From NCBI GenBank assembly GCA_003712165.1, contig RHLH01000001.1:3011575-3075574 (forward strand): 64,000 bases of DNA, read 5' to 3'. Under the pieces are notes generated by a model. That model did no database searches and was not told the origin of the DNA. It was given only the letters and a program-made list of their open reading frames with translations. How positions within the stretch are numbered: the stretch's first letter is position 1; every line of letters starts with the position of its first letter. This stretch comes from Phycisphaera sp. (GTDB lineage: Bacteria > Planctomycetota > Phycisphaerae > Phycisphaerales > UBA1924). Below are positions 43,633-52,935 of the stretch, piece by piece. The position numbers and the translations under genes were made by a program.

Positions 43633-44093
43633 ACGTCGCAATCGGTGCTGATCACAGAGGTTCGGACATCACCGCCCGGCTGACCCAATTCCTCAGCGAG
43701 CAGGGGCACACGGTTTCCCGCTACGGCTCGGTCGACGGCGAGCCCTGCGACTACCCCGAAGCCGCGTTCGAGGTCGCCTCTGAAGTCGCCTCGGGCAAGG
43801 CCGACAGGGGTGTTCTGGTGTGCGGCACCGGGATCGGGATGTCGATCGCAGCGAACAAGGTTGCCGGTGTCCGGGCCGCGGTTGTTCACGACGAGCTGAC
43901 CGCTCATCTGTCGCGCGGACACAACGACGCGAACATCGTGTGCCTCTCCGCCGATCTCCTGGGCGACCGCGCGATGGAGAAGATCGTCGAGGTCTTTCTA
44001 AACGACGAGTTCGAGGGCGGGCGCCACGCGAGGCGAATCTCGAAGATCAACGCGATCGAAGCCGGCGCCAAGCCTTCATCCGTCGAGGCGTAA
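43629..44093 (+). CDS. rpiB: Ribose 5-phosphate isomerase B
   Basis: A 154-residue enzyme that interconverts ribose 5-phosphate and ribulose 5-phosphate. Motifs: MNVAIGADHRGSDITARL, CDYPEAAFEVASEVASG, RGVLVCGTGIGMSIAANKVAGVRAA and ARLSRGHNDANIVCLSA-like HLSRGHNDANIVCLSADLLG. The catalytic Cys is in VCGTG and the base residues are in HDELTAHLSRGHND. The ATG overlaps the preceding stop (ATGA), so expression is coupled to the Sua5/phosphatase fusion. The C-terminus is slightly longer than usual. Confidence 0.96.
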   Translation: MNVAIGADHRGSDITARLTQFLSEQGHTVSRYGSVDGEPCDYPEAAFEVASEVASGKADRGVLVCGTGIGMSIAANKVAGVRAAVVHDELTAHLSRGHNDANIVCLSADLLGDRAMEKIVEVFLNDEFEGGRHARRISKINAIEAGAKPSSVEA

Positions 44094-44107
44094 GCCCACT
44101 TCGTTCT

Positions 44108-47100
44108 CTACTCGTCTGATGGTTCATGCGGCGCATCGTACACGAGCGTTGCGTTGCCCGCCGTGATCACGATGTGACCATCGAGCAGCACGATGCTCTC
44201 GGGCTCGTGCAGCAGCCGAAGGTCTGCGCGTCCGAGCAGAAGCCCGGACCGGGCGTTGAGCAGTGAAAGCTTGTAAACAGATCCTGATTCGAAATGAGGA
44301 GAGCCGTCAACGTCGAGCATCGCGAACACCTCTTCGCCTCGGGCGGGCGAGAGCACGCGCTCAGCACCGGCAGCCGCGTCGCCTCCAACCAGCGAGCCAG
44401 ACTGGTCGAACACGATCATGCCTCGGTCGGTCGCGAAGATCACCTCGCGATCGGCGCCCTCGTACAGCGAGATGAGAGACGACCCGCCCACGCGAGAAAG
44501 ATCCTCGAGCGGCGCATCGCGGAGCTCGCCCGATTCCATGTCGATCTGCCAGAGCTGCCTGTCCGGGCCCAGCACGACCGCGCGGCCCTGCACGAGCCAG
44601 GCGTCGCCCGTGAGCCGAACCGCCGGGTCGTTGATCGCCCAGAGCTGCGTCCTGCGCTTCGGATCGCTGAACACAACACCCGCATCAAGCCCAACGAAGA
44701 TGCGCCCGGACCTGTCAGTCCGCACCCAGCGGAAGAGGCTCGTGTGCCCGTCATCGAACTGCAGGAGTTTCTTCGTCTCGATATCGTAAGACGCAACGAG
44801 CGGGACCACACCCGCGGCTTCGCCCACAAGCGGATCCGCGGGACGCTCGCCCCCGAGCACGAGCACACCTCCCGAGAGCGAGGCCTCGTACACAACAGGC
44901 ACATCGAGCGTCGCCGCCCACACGGTGTCCCCGCGCACACGGTCGAACACCGCCGAACGCCCGGTGCGCTCGACGAGCGCGACGTGGCGGTCACCCAGCA
45001 CGACCATGATGTCGCTCAGCCTGCTCGGGCCGTCAAGCGGTGTTTCGACAAGCCCCGTGCGTCGGCGGTCGGGCTCGTCTTCAAACAGATCGCCGAACGG
45101 AGGCGTCCGCCAGCGCGTCTGCCCCGTCACCGTGTCGATCATCTCGAAGCTCGCCTCGGCAGAGCCCCCCCAGAGCAGCAGCGCGCTCGATGGCTGAAGC
45201 TGCACGAGCGAGACACTCGTCCCAGCCGGGGCGCTGCGTGACCAGATCGGCGCCAGCGCCCCCGGTACATCTGCGGCGACCACTCTCGGATCGAACCCGA
45301 GCTCGTCGGTCACCTCGCCCTCGATGCCGAAGAGCGCCAACTGACCCGCTTCCCGAGAGTAGAGCATCAGGTGATCGCGTGGCACGGATCCCCTCGAACT
45401 CAGGGGCTCAACGAGTGACCACCCGATGAGCGCCTGACTCATCCTTTCGACCTCGAACCCGACGCGCGGCAAGCGCGAGATCCCCGCAAGACGCTCGGCG
45501 AGCAACTCAGATAGCTCCGCCGTCACGATCGGTTCACCGAAGTACGTCAATCTGATCCCGGGGCGCTGCTCGAGCACACGGTCGAGTGTCTGGCTCGCTG
45601 CGAAGAGGCGGTCCGCCTCTGCCAGCGAACGAACAAGCCTGCCCGCGATCTCGCCTGTGACCTGCGACCTGGGCTCTCGCCTGCTGGACATCGATCCCAG
45701 CGCATCGAGCGCGTTCTCAAGCGACGCGATCGAGCGATCGAGCCGACCATCGGCTGCGTGCGCATCGCTCGCCGCGAGCAATGCCTCGGGCGCGATACGC
45801 GAAACCGGGTACCGTCTTGCGAGTGCTTCAAGCGCCTCTGCGCTCGCGCGCTGCGGATCGGATGTCAGAGTGCTGTAGAGCTCGCGCGCCTGCTCGTCGA
45901 ACTCGGAGTATGCCCGAGGGTGGTCGCGCACAAGCGCACCGAGTGCGTCTCGCGCAGCAAGCTCTGCTCGCTGGCTGTGACGACCCTGCGTGTGCTGCGC
46001 CTCGGCGAGTGATTCGTCGAGCAGGATGGACTGGTACGCCTGCGCCGCATCCTCCCATTCGCGCTGGAGCCTTGCGAACCGGGCAAGCTCCATGAGATGA
46101 CCAACACGCTGGTCGGGCTTGCTCGCGGCTCGCCCGAGGCGTTCGATCAATTCGCCGCGCTGTCTGGGTGAAATCGTCTGCGCTTCGACGAGCGAGCCCC
46201 TGCGCGCAAGGTCCGCGGTCAGCATCGCAGAGAGCGACGCGAACAACCGATCGCGCGCGACGCGTGCGCGCTCCGATTCGCCGAGACGGTCGATCGACGC
46301 GAGCGCCGAGTCGGCAGCGTCGGCGATCCGCCCCACCACTCCGGCCCTGTACGCGAGCTCCGCGAATGTGAGCGCGATGTCTGGGTCGTCGGGCGATTCC
46401 TCCATCCGACGCATCAGCGTTTCTTCAGCGGTCGGCCAGGGCAGGTAGGTGTGAACGAACGAGCCGTCGGCGACGATCAGCTGATCGCCGAGTGCCGTCG
46501 GCGCACCCGGGTAATCAAGATCGATGTCCACGCCCGATTGGTCTGGCCTTGCAGGGTCGATCAGCCTTGTGCCCGAATCCGTCGGGACGAGCAATTTGTT
46601 TCCCACGAGCCTGACTCTCCCGCGTGCGCGCTCGTCTGAACCGATGATCTCAACGGGCTCTGCCGAGGCAACCTCGTCGATCGGGAGCGTTGTGAGTGAG
46701 GCGCCAACGCTGATCAGGCGATCGCCCGATCGGAGGATATAGTCGGGCCAGCCGAGGCTCGACGCCTCGCGTTCTGAGATGAACCCGCCCGTGTGCCTGT
46801 TGAATACCTGCACCGAGAGTTGATCCGGCGCGAGCACGATGAGCTGACCGCCGACGATGATCGGCGCGGTCTGCTGCCAGGGCTGGCGGTTCGATCCCGT
46901 GTAGCCCTCCTCGCCGCCCAGTCTGCGGATCCAGACCGGTTCGCCCGAGTGCGCATCAAGGGCTGCGATGACGCCCAGCGGGTCAGAGCGGTACACGACG
47001 CCCTCGCGTTCGATTGCCAGGTGGGCGATGCGCTCGATTCTCTGGCTCGGCGCCACACCCGCGGTGCCGAGCAGCCTCGACCAGCGGAGTTCGCCCGTGT

Positions 47101-48379
47101 AGAGATCGAGCCCGACCATGTGCGTGCTCATCACGCGCCGCAGGGGCGAGAACTGGAACAGACTGCACACCGCAGTGTCGCCCACGATGATCGGCTGGCT
47201 GCTGAAGTTGGCCTCGTGCCACTCGCGCTTGAGCGCGGAAGGCACAATGGACCAGAGCCGCTCACCGGTATCGATCGAGAGCGCGTTGAGTCGCGGCGCG
47301 GTCAGCCTGTTGCGCTGATCCGTCTCGTGCGTAACCGCCAGCACAACGCCCCCGCCGACCGTCACCGCGGACGAGTCCTCAGCGTTGGGCTCGTTGCCTC
47401 TTCTGAAGTTGCCGATCGCGGCATCAATCCCCGCGCCGTCGCGATCGCTGTCGGGCGAGAAACGCCACACGCGCTCGAGTGTCACCCGGTCCCACGCGGT
47501 CACCCTCGTCAGGTCATTGACGAGCACAAGATCACCCGCGAGAACAGGCACAAGCCAGGGCTTTGGCTCGCCCGAGCTCAGGCGCTGGCCCCGCAAGAGT
47601 GAAGCGCCGATGAGGTTGCCCTCGCTGGAGTCGGCGATGCTCGCAGAACGCAAGGGCCTCGGGAGGAGCTCGCTTGGTGAGAACGCGGGACCCTGCTCTG
47701 CCAGACCCGCACTCCTGATCGTCGCGGCTCTTGGCCTCTCGACGAACTCGATATCTTGCTCGGTGATCTCGCCCGCGAGGCCGGCTTCGTCCGCAAACCG
47801 CAGCGCGAGCGTTCGCAGGCTTTCTTGCCCAGCCAGCGGCGCGATGCGCGCCAGCATGCGCGCGCTCCGCCTTGCGATATCAGAACCTTGCTCCCGGTCC
47901 GGGTGGCGATCGAGCTGCTCGATCATGCGCGAGGCGACATCAAAGTCAGCGGACTCGTACAATCGCTCGGCGAGCGTGAGCGCCGCATCGGCGCCGCTCT
48001 TCGTCATAAGCAGCGAACGCTCGACGCGCTCGAGCTCGCCCTCGCCGAGCAGTCGCTTTGCGAGAGGCTCCTGCACAACCCGGTAGCGCTCGAGCAGCGA
48101 TTCGGAACCGAGCAGCGCGTCGTGGATCTCTGCACGGACGGAGTGGTAGAGCCTCGGATCATCCGAAGTCGCGACGAGCCTGTAGGGCTCCTCGTCGAGC
48201 AGGCGCTGGATGATCGTGATCGCCTCGCTCAGATTGTCCTGCTCGATAAGCCTCGGCAGCTGATCGAGCACCTGCTCGGCCGTGGGCGAGTCATCCACAT
48301 ACACCGGGCTCTCGTCCTGCGCCAGTGCGCCCACCGAGGGCAACGCAAGCACCAGGGCAAGCAGGGTTACTCGGACCAT
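44108..48379 (-). CDS. Very large exported PQQ-like beta-propeller repeat protein
   Basis: A 1423-residue protein with a signal peptide (MVRVTLLALVLALPSVGALAQ). AAGGAG lies 5 bases before the ATG. The N-terminal 250 residues are helical and may be TPR-like. Several WD/PQQ-style blades follow: RLSSGEPKPWLVPVLAGDLVLV-like entries, GERLWSIVPSALKREW, GLDLYTGELRWSRLLG, ALDAHSGEPVWIRRLGGEE. A helical middle (about 650-900) with TPR-like repeats is followed by a second propeller set (VTGQTRWRTPPFGD, RTQLWAINDPAVRL). No dehydrogenase residues are seen, so a BamB-like or scaffolding role is more plausible than a quinoprotein enzyme. Confidence 0.7.
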   Translation of the reverse strand: MVRVTLLALVLALPSVGALAQDESPVYVDDSPTAEQVLDQLPRLIEQDNLSEAITIIQRLLDEEPYRLVATSDDPRLYHSVRAEIHDALLGSESLLERYRVVQEPLAKRLLGEGELERVERSLLMTKSGADAALTLAERLYESADFDVASRMIEQLDRHPDREQGSDIARRSARMLARIAPLAGQESLRTLALRFADEAGLAGEITEQDIEFVERPRAATIRSAGLAEQGPAFSPSELLPRPLRSASIADSSEGNLIGASLLRGQRLSSGEPKPWLVPVLAGDLVLVNDLTRVTAWDRVTLERVWRFSPDSDRDGAGIDAAIGNFRRGNEPNAEDSSAVTVGGGVVLAVTHETDQRNRLTAPRLNALSIDTGERLWSIVPSALKREWHEANFSSQPIIVGDTAVCSLFQFSPLRRVMSTHMVGLDLYTGELRWSRLLGTAGVAPSQRIERIAHLAIEREGVVYRSDPLGVIAALDAHSGEPVWIRRLGGEEGYTGSNRQPWQQTAPIIVGGQLIVLAPDQLSVQVFNRHTGGFISEREASSLGWPDYILRSGDRLISVGASLTTLPIDEVASAEPVEIIGSDERARGRVRLVGNKLLVPTDSGTRLIDPARPDQSGVDIDLDYPGAPTALGDQLIVADGSFVHTYLPWPTAEETLMRRMEESPDDPDIALTFAELAYRAGVVGRIADAADSALASIDRLGESERARVARDRLFASLSAMLTADLARRGSLVEAQTISPRQRGELIERLGRAASKPDQRVGHLMELARFARLQREWEDAAQAYQSILLDESLAEAQHTQGRHSQRAELAARDALGALVRDHPRAYSEFDEQARELYSTLTSDPQRASAEALEALARRYPVSRIAPEALLAASDAHAADGRLDRSIASLENALDALGSMSSRREPRSQVTGEIAGRLVRSLAEADRLFAASQTLDRVLEQRPGIRLTYFGEPIVTAELSELLAERLAGISRLPRVGFEVERMSQALIGWSLVEPLSSRGSVPRDHLMLYSREAGQLALFGIEGEVTDELGFDPRVVAADVPGALAPIWSRSAPAGTSVSLVQLQPSSALLLWGGSAEASFEMIDTVTGQTRWRTPPFGDLFEDEPDRRRTGLVETPLDGPSRLSDIMVVLGDRHVALVERTGRSAVFDRVRGDTVWAATLDVPVVYEASLSGGVLVLGGERPADPLVGEAAGVVPLVASYDIETKKLLQFDDGHTSLFRWVRTDRSGRIFVGLDAGVVFSDPKRRTQLWAINDPAVRLTGDAWLVQGRAVVLGPDRQLWQIDMESGELRDAPLEDLSRVGGSSLISLYEGADREVIFATDRGMIVFDQSGSLVGGDAAAGAERVLSPARGEEVFAMLDVDGSPHFESGSVYKLSLLNARSGLLLGRADLRLLHEPESIVLLDGHIVITAGNATLVYDAPHEPSDE

Positions 48380-48493
48380 TGCGTCTCCTTACCGGGCCCG
48401 CGCGACCGGAATCAGCTGCCGACACCGCGCATACACACGAGTCTACGGACTCGCGGGGTGCGTGGTTGCTCATGCGGATCGGCACAGACACCG

Positions 48494-48964
48494 ATGCCGG
48501 CTCTCATGGCAATGACACTCGACATGCCCGCTCTTGTCCCACAGGAGCGGTCTCTGGGAGCCAGGGTTCTCCTGGTCCTTCAGAGCAGACCCTACCGGGT
48601 CATCCTTCTTCTGACGATCGGCTGGGTGCTCGGCATCGCCGACCTCGCGATGACGCTGACGTACCTCATGAACATCGGGATGTTCGAGGGCAACCCGCTG
48701 GCGCGATGGGTCATCGCGATGGGCTCGCCCTTCATCGTCGCCGGGTTCAAGCTGGCGACCATGATCGTCAGTTCCTCGATCCTCTATTGGCAGCGGAACC
48801 GCTGGCAGGGGGAGGTCGGCGCGTGGCTCGCCGTCCTCGTGCTCGCCAAGCTCACGGTGCACTGGTTCGACTACATCGCCCGCTCGGAGGACATGACGTA
48901 TGCCATTGCACTCGTCTCGGCTGACCCGACGCAGGCCGACGGGATGTGGATGACCCTCCAGTAA
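48494..48964 (+). CDS. DUF5658-like small membrane protein
   Basis: About 156 residues from ATG 48494; ATGs at 48506, 48512 and 48524 are in the same frame and equally possible. Three to four membrane helices: VILLLTIGWVLGIADLAMTL, then MGSPFIVAGFKLATMIVSS, then VGAWLAVLVLAKLTVHWF. The pattern of a helix ending in Asp, then a conserved EGNPLARWV motif and a Lys in the next helix (FKLAT), fits the DUF5658 family. Function unknown. It diverges from the PQQ-protein gene and precedes a lipoprotein gene. Confidence 0.6.
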   Translation: MPALMAMTLDMPALVPQERSLGARVLLVLQSRPYRVILLLTIGWVLGIADLAMTLTYLMNIGMFEGNPLARWVIAMGSPFIVAGFKLATMIVSSSILYWQRNRWQGEVGAWLAVLVLAKLTVHWFDYIARSEDMTYAIALVSADPTQADGMWMTLQ

Positions 48965-49004
48965 CGTCAGCGTGATCGGATCCGGGGCGATACCCTCTTG
49001 GCGC

Positions 49005-49517
49005 ATGATCGCCAGAACCGCCGCCGCCGCCGTCTCGCTCGCCTTTGCCGCCCTGCTCGCGGGCTGCTCGAACTACGAGAAACCAACGCTCGCGGTCTCC
49101 TCCGCTCGGATCACCCAGGAATCGAGCGAGGGATACGTGATCGATTTCACGCTCGATGCGTCGAACCCGAACGAGTTTGAGGTGCCGCTGGAACGCGTGC
49201 GGTACACCCTGCGCCTGGGCAACGACCACGTCTTCACCGGCACGCGCTCCGCCGAGGCAACGGTCCGCCGCCTCGGCACGCAGCAGATCACACTCCCTGC
49301 CGCGATCGATCTCTCAAAGTTCAACATGCCGACCGGCGATGTGCCCTACGAGCTCTCGGGCTCGATCGTGTATGTCACGCCTGGCGAGATCGCTGAGCTG
49401 CTCTTCGACGCGGGTGTGCGCAGACCAAAGGCGGGCTTTCGCCACCGAGGCGTGCTCGATTTCGAGTCGGGCACTTCTACAACGGTCCAGACTGAAGACA
49501 GCGAGCCAACCGAGTGA
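49005..49517 (+). CDS. LEA14/WHy-domain-like lipoprotein
   Basis: 170 residues from ATG 49005, giving a lipoprotein signal (AAVSLAFAALLAGCSNYEKP, lipobox LAGC). An earlier ATG at 48972 would place the signal internally. The mature part has the beta-sheet pattern of water-stress/hypersensitive-response (LEA14) domains: FTLDASNPNEFEVPLERVRYTL, then SGSIVYVTPGEI. Such proteins sit in the periplasm or on the outer membrane of many bacteria without a known function. The stop lies 1 base from the convergent Nif3-like gene. Confidence 0.65.
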   Translation: MIARTAAAAVSLAFAALLAGCSNYEKPTLAVSSARITQESSEGYVIDFTLDASNPNEFEVPLERVRYTLRLGNDHVFTGTRSAEATVRRLGTQQITLPAAIDLSKFNMPTGDVPYELSGSIVYVTPGEIAELLFDAGVRRPKAGFRHRGVLDFESGTSTTVQTEDSEPTE

Positions 49518-49518
49518 A

Positions 49519-50637
49519 TCAGACCCAGGCCAGCGGCGAGTGATCCGCCTCTGACACCCGGATGTCGAGCCCGGGCAGATTCGTCCTGAGCCTTTTGGCC
49601 AGCACTGGCAGGAAGCCTCTCTCGGTATTCGTGTGGCCTGCAAGGATCAGCCCGAGCCCTCGATCGAGATGCGCGAGCACCTCGTGGTGTCTCATCTCGC
49701 CCGTGATGAACAGCTCGACCTCGTTGCGAGCCGCGACCTCCGCGAGTTCGGCGCCCGCGCCGGCGCAGACACCGATGTGTGTGATGCGCTTCTCGTGGTC
49801 ACCGTTTGGTGGCGCCAGTTTCAGGCGCTCGATGCCGAGGTGCGATTTGAGCTTGTCACCGATCTGCGAAGTCGTCAGCGGCTGATCGAGCACGATCCGC
49901 CTGCCCTGCCCGGCGTGGCGCGAGGGCATGGGCTCGAGCGCGATGACATCGATCGCTGGTTCTTCGTAAGGGTGGAACGACTGCAGCGCTTCGACAGCCA
50001 GAGCCGCGGCTCCCGCGGGGCAGACCATCTCAAGCCGGATCTCCTCCACCTGCTGAAGTTCTCCGGGCGTGCCGATCGCCGGGTTCGTTGTGGCATCACC
50101 ACGGAATGTCCCCATTCCGGGCGCGCTGAACGAGCAGAGGTCGTAGGCGCCGATGTGGCCCGCGCCCGATGAAGCAAGGGCATTGCGGACGCGCTCCGCG
50201 TCAGACGGTGGGACGTACGTCACGATCTTGCGCAGATCGGATCGGCCAGTGTGGGTCTTGAGCGATCTGACATCGCCCGCACCGAATCCTGAGATAAGCC
50301 AGTCGTTGAGCCCTTCCTCGGCAGCGTCGATCGCGGTGTGCGGCGAGTAGACCGAGATCCCAGCGCGGATCGCGCGGTGCACGAGTCTCTGCTTCGTGTC
50401 GCTGCACACAACACGAGTCATCGGCGCAAAGATCGGCGGGTGGTACGACACGATCACGGAGCAGCCAAGACGCTCGGCCTCGTCCATGACCTCGTCCGTC
50501 AGGTCGATCGTGCACAGCGCGGGCCCGGTCATCTCACCCGATGCTTCGCCGACGAGCAGCCCGACGTTGTCCCAGTCCTCGGCGAGCGAGAGCGGCGCGA
50601 TGCGCCCGAGTTCTGTAAAGAGCGATGCACGGTCCAT
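49519..50637 (-). CDS. Nif3-like dinuclear metal centre protein
   Basis: A 372-residue member of the Nif3/YqfO (GTP cyclohydrolase I type 2-like) family. Opening AEDWDNVGLLVGEAS, then VIVSYHPPIFAPM with the metal-binding His, then YSPHTAIDAAEEGLNDWL. The central insert (EEIRLEMVCPAGAAALAV, SFHPYEEPAIDVI) is the YqfO/CutA-like domain. The C-terminus has VCAGAGAELAEVAARNEVELFITGEMRHHEVLAHLDRGLGLILAGHTNTER, with the remaining metal ligands. Biochemical role is unsettled; some members have been linked to NAD- or metal-related functions. No partner genes are adjacent. Confidence 0.9.
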   Translation of the reverse strand: MDRASLFTELGRIAPLSLAEDWDNVGLLVGEASGEMTGPALCTIDLTDEVMDEAERLGCSVIVSYHPPIFAPMTRVVCSDTKQRLVHRAIRAGISVYSPHTAIDAAEEGLNDWLISGFGAGDVRSLKTHTGRSDLRKIVTYVPPSDAERVRNALASSGAGHIGAYDLCSFSAPGMGTFRGDATTNPAIGTPGELQQVEEIRLEMVCPAGAAALAVEALQSFHPYEEPAIDVIALEPMPSRHAGQGRRIVLDQPLTTSQIGDKLKSHLGIERLKLAPPNGDHEKRITHIGVCAGAGAELAEVAARNEVELFITGEMRHHEVLAHLDRGLGLILAGHTNTERGFLPVLAKRLRTNLPGLDIRVSEADHSPLAWV

Positions 50638-50704
50638 GCCTACCTCCCTCGTGCAATCCTAGCAACCCGACAAGCCGCACCCCGGCGTGATACCCTCGAC
50701 AACG

Positions 50705-51607
50705 ATGAGTAAATCAGTCTCAATCCAGGCACCCGCGAAGATCAACCTTGCGCTCTCGGTTGGCCCTCCCGAACCCGCGAACACACCAGACGCGGGCATG
50801 CACCCGGTCGCGTCGTGGATGACCGCGGTCGATTTGTTCGACGACATCACACTCGAGAATGCCGACGAGATCTCGCTCGATGCCAAGTTCGCAGACGACG
50901 CCCCGGCGCCCTCGCCAATCGGCTGGCTGACCGGCGATGACCTCGCCGTTCGTGCACTCAAAAGGCTGGGCGAGCACACGGGCACAGAACTGAACGCGAG
51001 GATCACGATCCGCAAACGCATACCCGTGGGCGGCGGGCTGGGCGGTGGATCGAGCGATGCCGCCGCGACTCTGAACGCCGCCAACAGGCTCTTCGGGTTG
51101 GGACTCGGGCCCGTCGAGCTTCAGGCCATCGGGCGCACGCTGGGCTCGGACATCCCCTTTTTCCTCGACGAGGGCGACACCCCGAGGCCCGCGATCGTCA
51201 CCCACTTCGGCGAACTCATCCGGCGCGTCGAACTCAGGCCGACCAAGCTGGTCCTCGTCATGCCTGGCTTTGGCTGCCACACGGGCGATGTATACACGCA
51301 GTACGACCAAGCACCCCTCACGCTCGACGCTGCGAAGACCGTCGCGCTCGCCGAGCGAGGCGAGGTGGACACCGAGCAGCTCTTCAACGATCTCGCGCTG
51401 GCCGCCCAGCGGACCCAGCCCGAGATCGAAACCGTCATGCTCAGGCTGGGCCGGGTCGTGAACGGGCCCATCCATGTCTCGGGTTCTGGCTCGACGCTGT
51501 TTGTTGTGACGGACAAACCCGATACCCTCGCATCGGAGATCGCCAACCGCGTCACGGGTGTCCGTTGCGCCGCGGTGACGACGCTGACGGGGACAGGCTC
51601 GGCATGA
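50705..51607 (+). CDS. ispE: 4-diphosphocytidyl-2-C-methyl-D-erythritol kinase
   Basis: 300 residues from ATG 50705. IspE phosphorylates CDP-methylerythritol in the non-mevalonate isoprenoid pathway. Motifs: IQAPAKINLALSVG at the start, PVGGGLGGGSSDAAATLNAA (the GHMP ATP loop), LGSDIPFFLDEGDTPRP, and VSGSGSTLFVVTD near the end. An insert (PANTPDAGMHPVASWMTAVDLFD) occupies the usual substrate-binding DGYH region: the normal GYHPL reads here as GMHPV, still with the family's His-Pro pair. ROK kinase gene start overlaps its stop (ATGA). Other genes of the pathway are not in the window. Confidence 0.92.
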   Translation: MSKSVSIQAPAKINLALSVGPPEPANTPDAGMHPVASWMTAVDLFDDITLENADEISLDAKFADDAPAPSPIGWLTGDDLAVRALKRLGEHTGTELNARITIRKRIPVGGGLGGGSSDAAATLNAANRLFGLGLGPVELQAIGRTLGSDIPFFLDEGDTPRPAIVTHFGELIRRVELRPTKLVLVMPGFGCHTGDVYTQYDQAPLTLDAAKTVALAERGEVDTEQLFNDLALAAQRTQPEIETVMLRLGRVVNGPIHVSGSGSTLFVVTDKPDTLASEIANRVTGVRCAAVTTLTGTGSA

Positions 51608-52554
51608 ACACAACGGTTGGCGTAGATCTGGGCGGCACGCACATGCAGGTCGGCGTGCTCGACGAGTCGCGCCAGCTCATCGGACGCAGTTCGGCAAAGA
51701 CGCACGCCGAGCGCGGCGCCGAGGCGGTTCTGGACACGATCGCGGAACATGTGAAGCTCGCGATGCACGACGCGGGCGTGAAACGCGTCGACGCGATCGG
51801 GCTCGCAGCTCCCGGCGCGGTTGACCATGAGCAGGGCATCGTGGTCAACGCGCCGAACCTGCACTGGGACGACCTGCCCGCGGCGCACCTGCTCGAAGAA
51901 CGCCTTGGCACGCCCGTGTTTCTCGACAACGACGTGAATGCTGCTGTCTACGCGGAGCAGCGACTCGGCGCGGGGCGGGGCCATGACAACCTCATGGGCG
52001 TCTGGATCGGCACCGGCATCGGCGGGGGCATCATCATCGGGGGCTCGGTCTATCACGGCCAGCGCCGGACCGCGGGCGAGATCGGGCACGTGCTCATCGA
52101 CCCCAACAACCCGCTCCGCAGGCGCGAGCTTGAGCACCAGTGCTCGCGCACCGCGATCGCCCGCGACATCGCCGACCGCATCAAAGAAGGCGCGGACTCG
52201 CCGCTGAACAAGTTCGTTGACCAGGGCGTCCCGATCCCCTCTTCTGAGATCGCAAGCGCGCTCGACGTGGGCGACAGGGTGACGACCGAAGTCGTTCAGA
52301 CGGCGTGCGGCAAGATCGGGAACGTGGTCGGGTCGATCGTGACCCTGCTCTCGCTCGGCCGGGTTGTCGTCGGGGGCGGGCTCGTTGAAGAAGCCGGGTG
52401 TCATGTTGTCGAGCCGATCGAGAAAGCCGCTCGAGAATCGTGCTGGCCCGCGTCTCTCAGGAATCTCGAGGTGGTACCGACGATGCTCGGTGCAAACGCG
52501 GGGCTGACCGGCGCGGCGCTGCTCGCAGCGAGACGGATCGGCGAGGCGTCGTAA
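51604..52554 (+). CDS. ROK family sugar kinase (glucokinase-like) without the zinc motif
   Basis: 316 residues from ATG 51604. N-terminal phosphate loop VGVDLGGTHMQVGVLD, sugar/ATP region GLAAPGAVDHEQGIVVNAPN, catalytic Asp in VFLDNDVNAAVYAEQRLG, GTGIGGGIIIGGSV, and the substrate-binding ExGH in RTAGEIGHVLID. The usual zinc cluster CGCGxxGCxE following this is reduced to RRELEHQCSRTAIARD with one Cys, so the metal site is absent or different. By family it phosphorylates glucose or N-acetylmannosamine-type sugars. It is coupled to ispE by an ATGA overlap, with no metabolic link obvious. Confidence 0.88.
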   Translation: MNTTVGVDLGGTHMQVGVLDESRQLIGRSSAKTHAERGAEAVLDTIAEHVKLAMHDAGVKRVDAIGLAAPGAVDHEQGIVVNAPNLHWDDLPAAHLLEERLGTPVFLDNDVNAAVYAEQRLGAGRGHDNLMGVWIGTGIGGGIIIGGSVYHGQRRTAGEIGHVLIDPNNPLRRRELEHQCSRTAIARDIADRIKEGADSPLNKFVDQGVPIPSSEIASALDVGDRVTTEVVQTACGKIGNVVGSIVTLLSLGRVVVGGGLVEEAGCHVVEPIEKAARESCWPASLRNLEVVPTMLGANAGLTGAALLAARRIGEAS

Positions 52555-52594
52555 AAAGAAAGACCCGCCTGGTCACACGCGGACCGCGACGGGC
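52551..52594 (-). terminator. Probable terminator for flgM
   Basis: Read on the minus strand, CCCG and CGGG (52590-52593 and 52564-52567), and GGTC with GACC (52582-52585 and 52571-52574), form an interrupted stem. It is followed on that strand by a T-rich run (complement of 52551-52562). It lies just after the flgM stop at 52633, so it would stop flgM transcription. Confidence 0.4.
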
Positions 52595-52632
52595 GTGGGA
52601 ATCATTCTTCGAAAGGGGCCGACCCGCTGGTG

Positions 52633-52935
52633 TTACGAGATCGAGTCGAGCATGTTGTCGATGGTGCCGGCGATCTTGACGGGCGACTCGTACTCGCCGG
52701 ACTCGATCTGGGCGCGGACGCGGTCGACGAGGTCCTGACGGATCTCGGTCGCGTCGGCGTTGAGCCTCGCGGCAGCGGAGCGGGCCTCGTCGGAGACATC
52801 GACGGTGTCCGAGCCTCGCTCGACGCCCACTCCGGGCTGAGATCGGCTGGTCTCGTCGCTACGACCCGCGGCGCGTCCGATGGCTTCGGTACGCAGAGCC
52901 TCGTTACCGCCGGGAATCCTTCCAACGTCTGTCAT
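52633..52935 (-). CDS. flgM: FlgM-like anti-sigma-28 factor
   Basis: 100 residues from ATG 52935, preceded by GGAG. FlgM binds the flagellar sigma factor until the hook is complete and is then exported. The C-terminal half has the family motif DTVDVSDEARSAAARL followed by VDRVRAQIESGEYESPVKIAG and the terminal helix TIDNMLDSI. The N-terminal half is variable and disordered (AAGRSDETSRSQPGVG), as normal. A longer reading from 53025 is not supported. The gene is the only flagellar regulator in view and is near the Maf and nonulosonic acid genes, consistent with flagellin glycosylation. Confidence 0.85.
   Translation of the reverse strand: MTDVGRIPGGNEALRTEAIGRAAGRSDETSRSQPGVGVERGSDTVDVSDEARSAAARLNADATEIRQDLVDRVRAQIESGEYESPVKIAGTIDNMLDSIS

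Noticed and set aside
48438..48453. Palindrome CGAGTC-TACG-GACTCG upstream of the PQQ-propeller gene
   Set aside because: Short, GC-rich and without a T-run; such palindromes are expected by chance at this GC.
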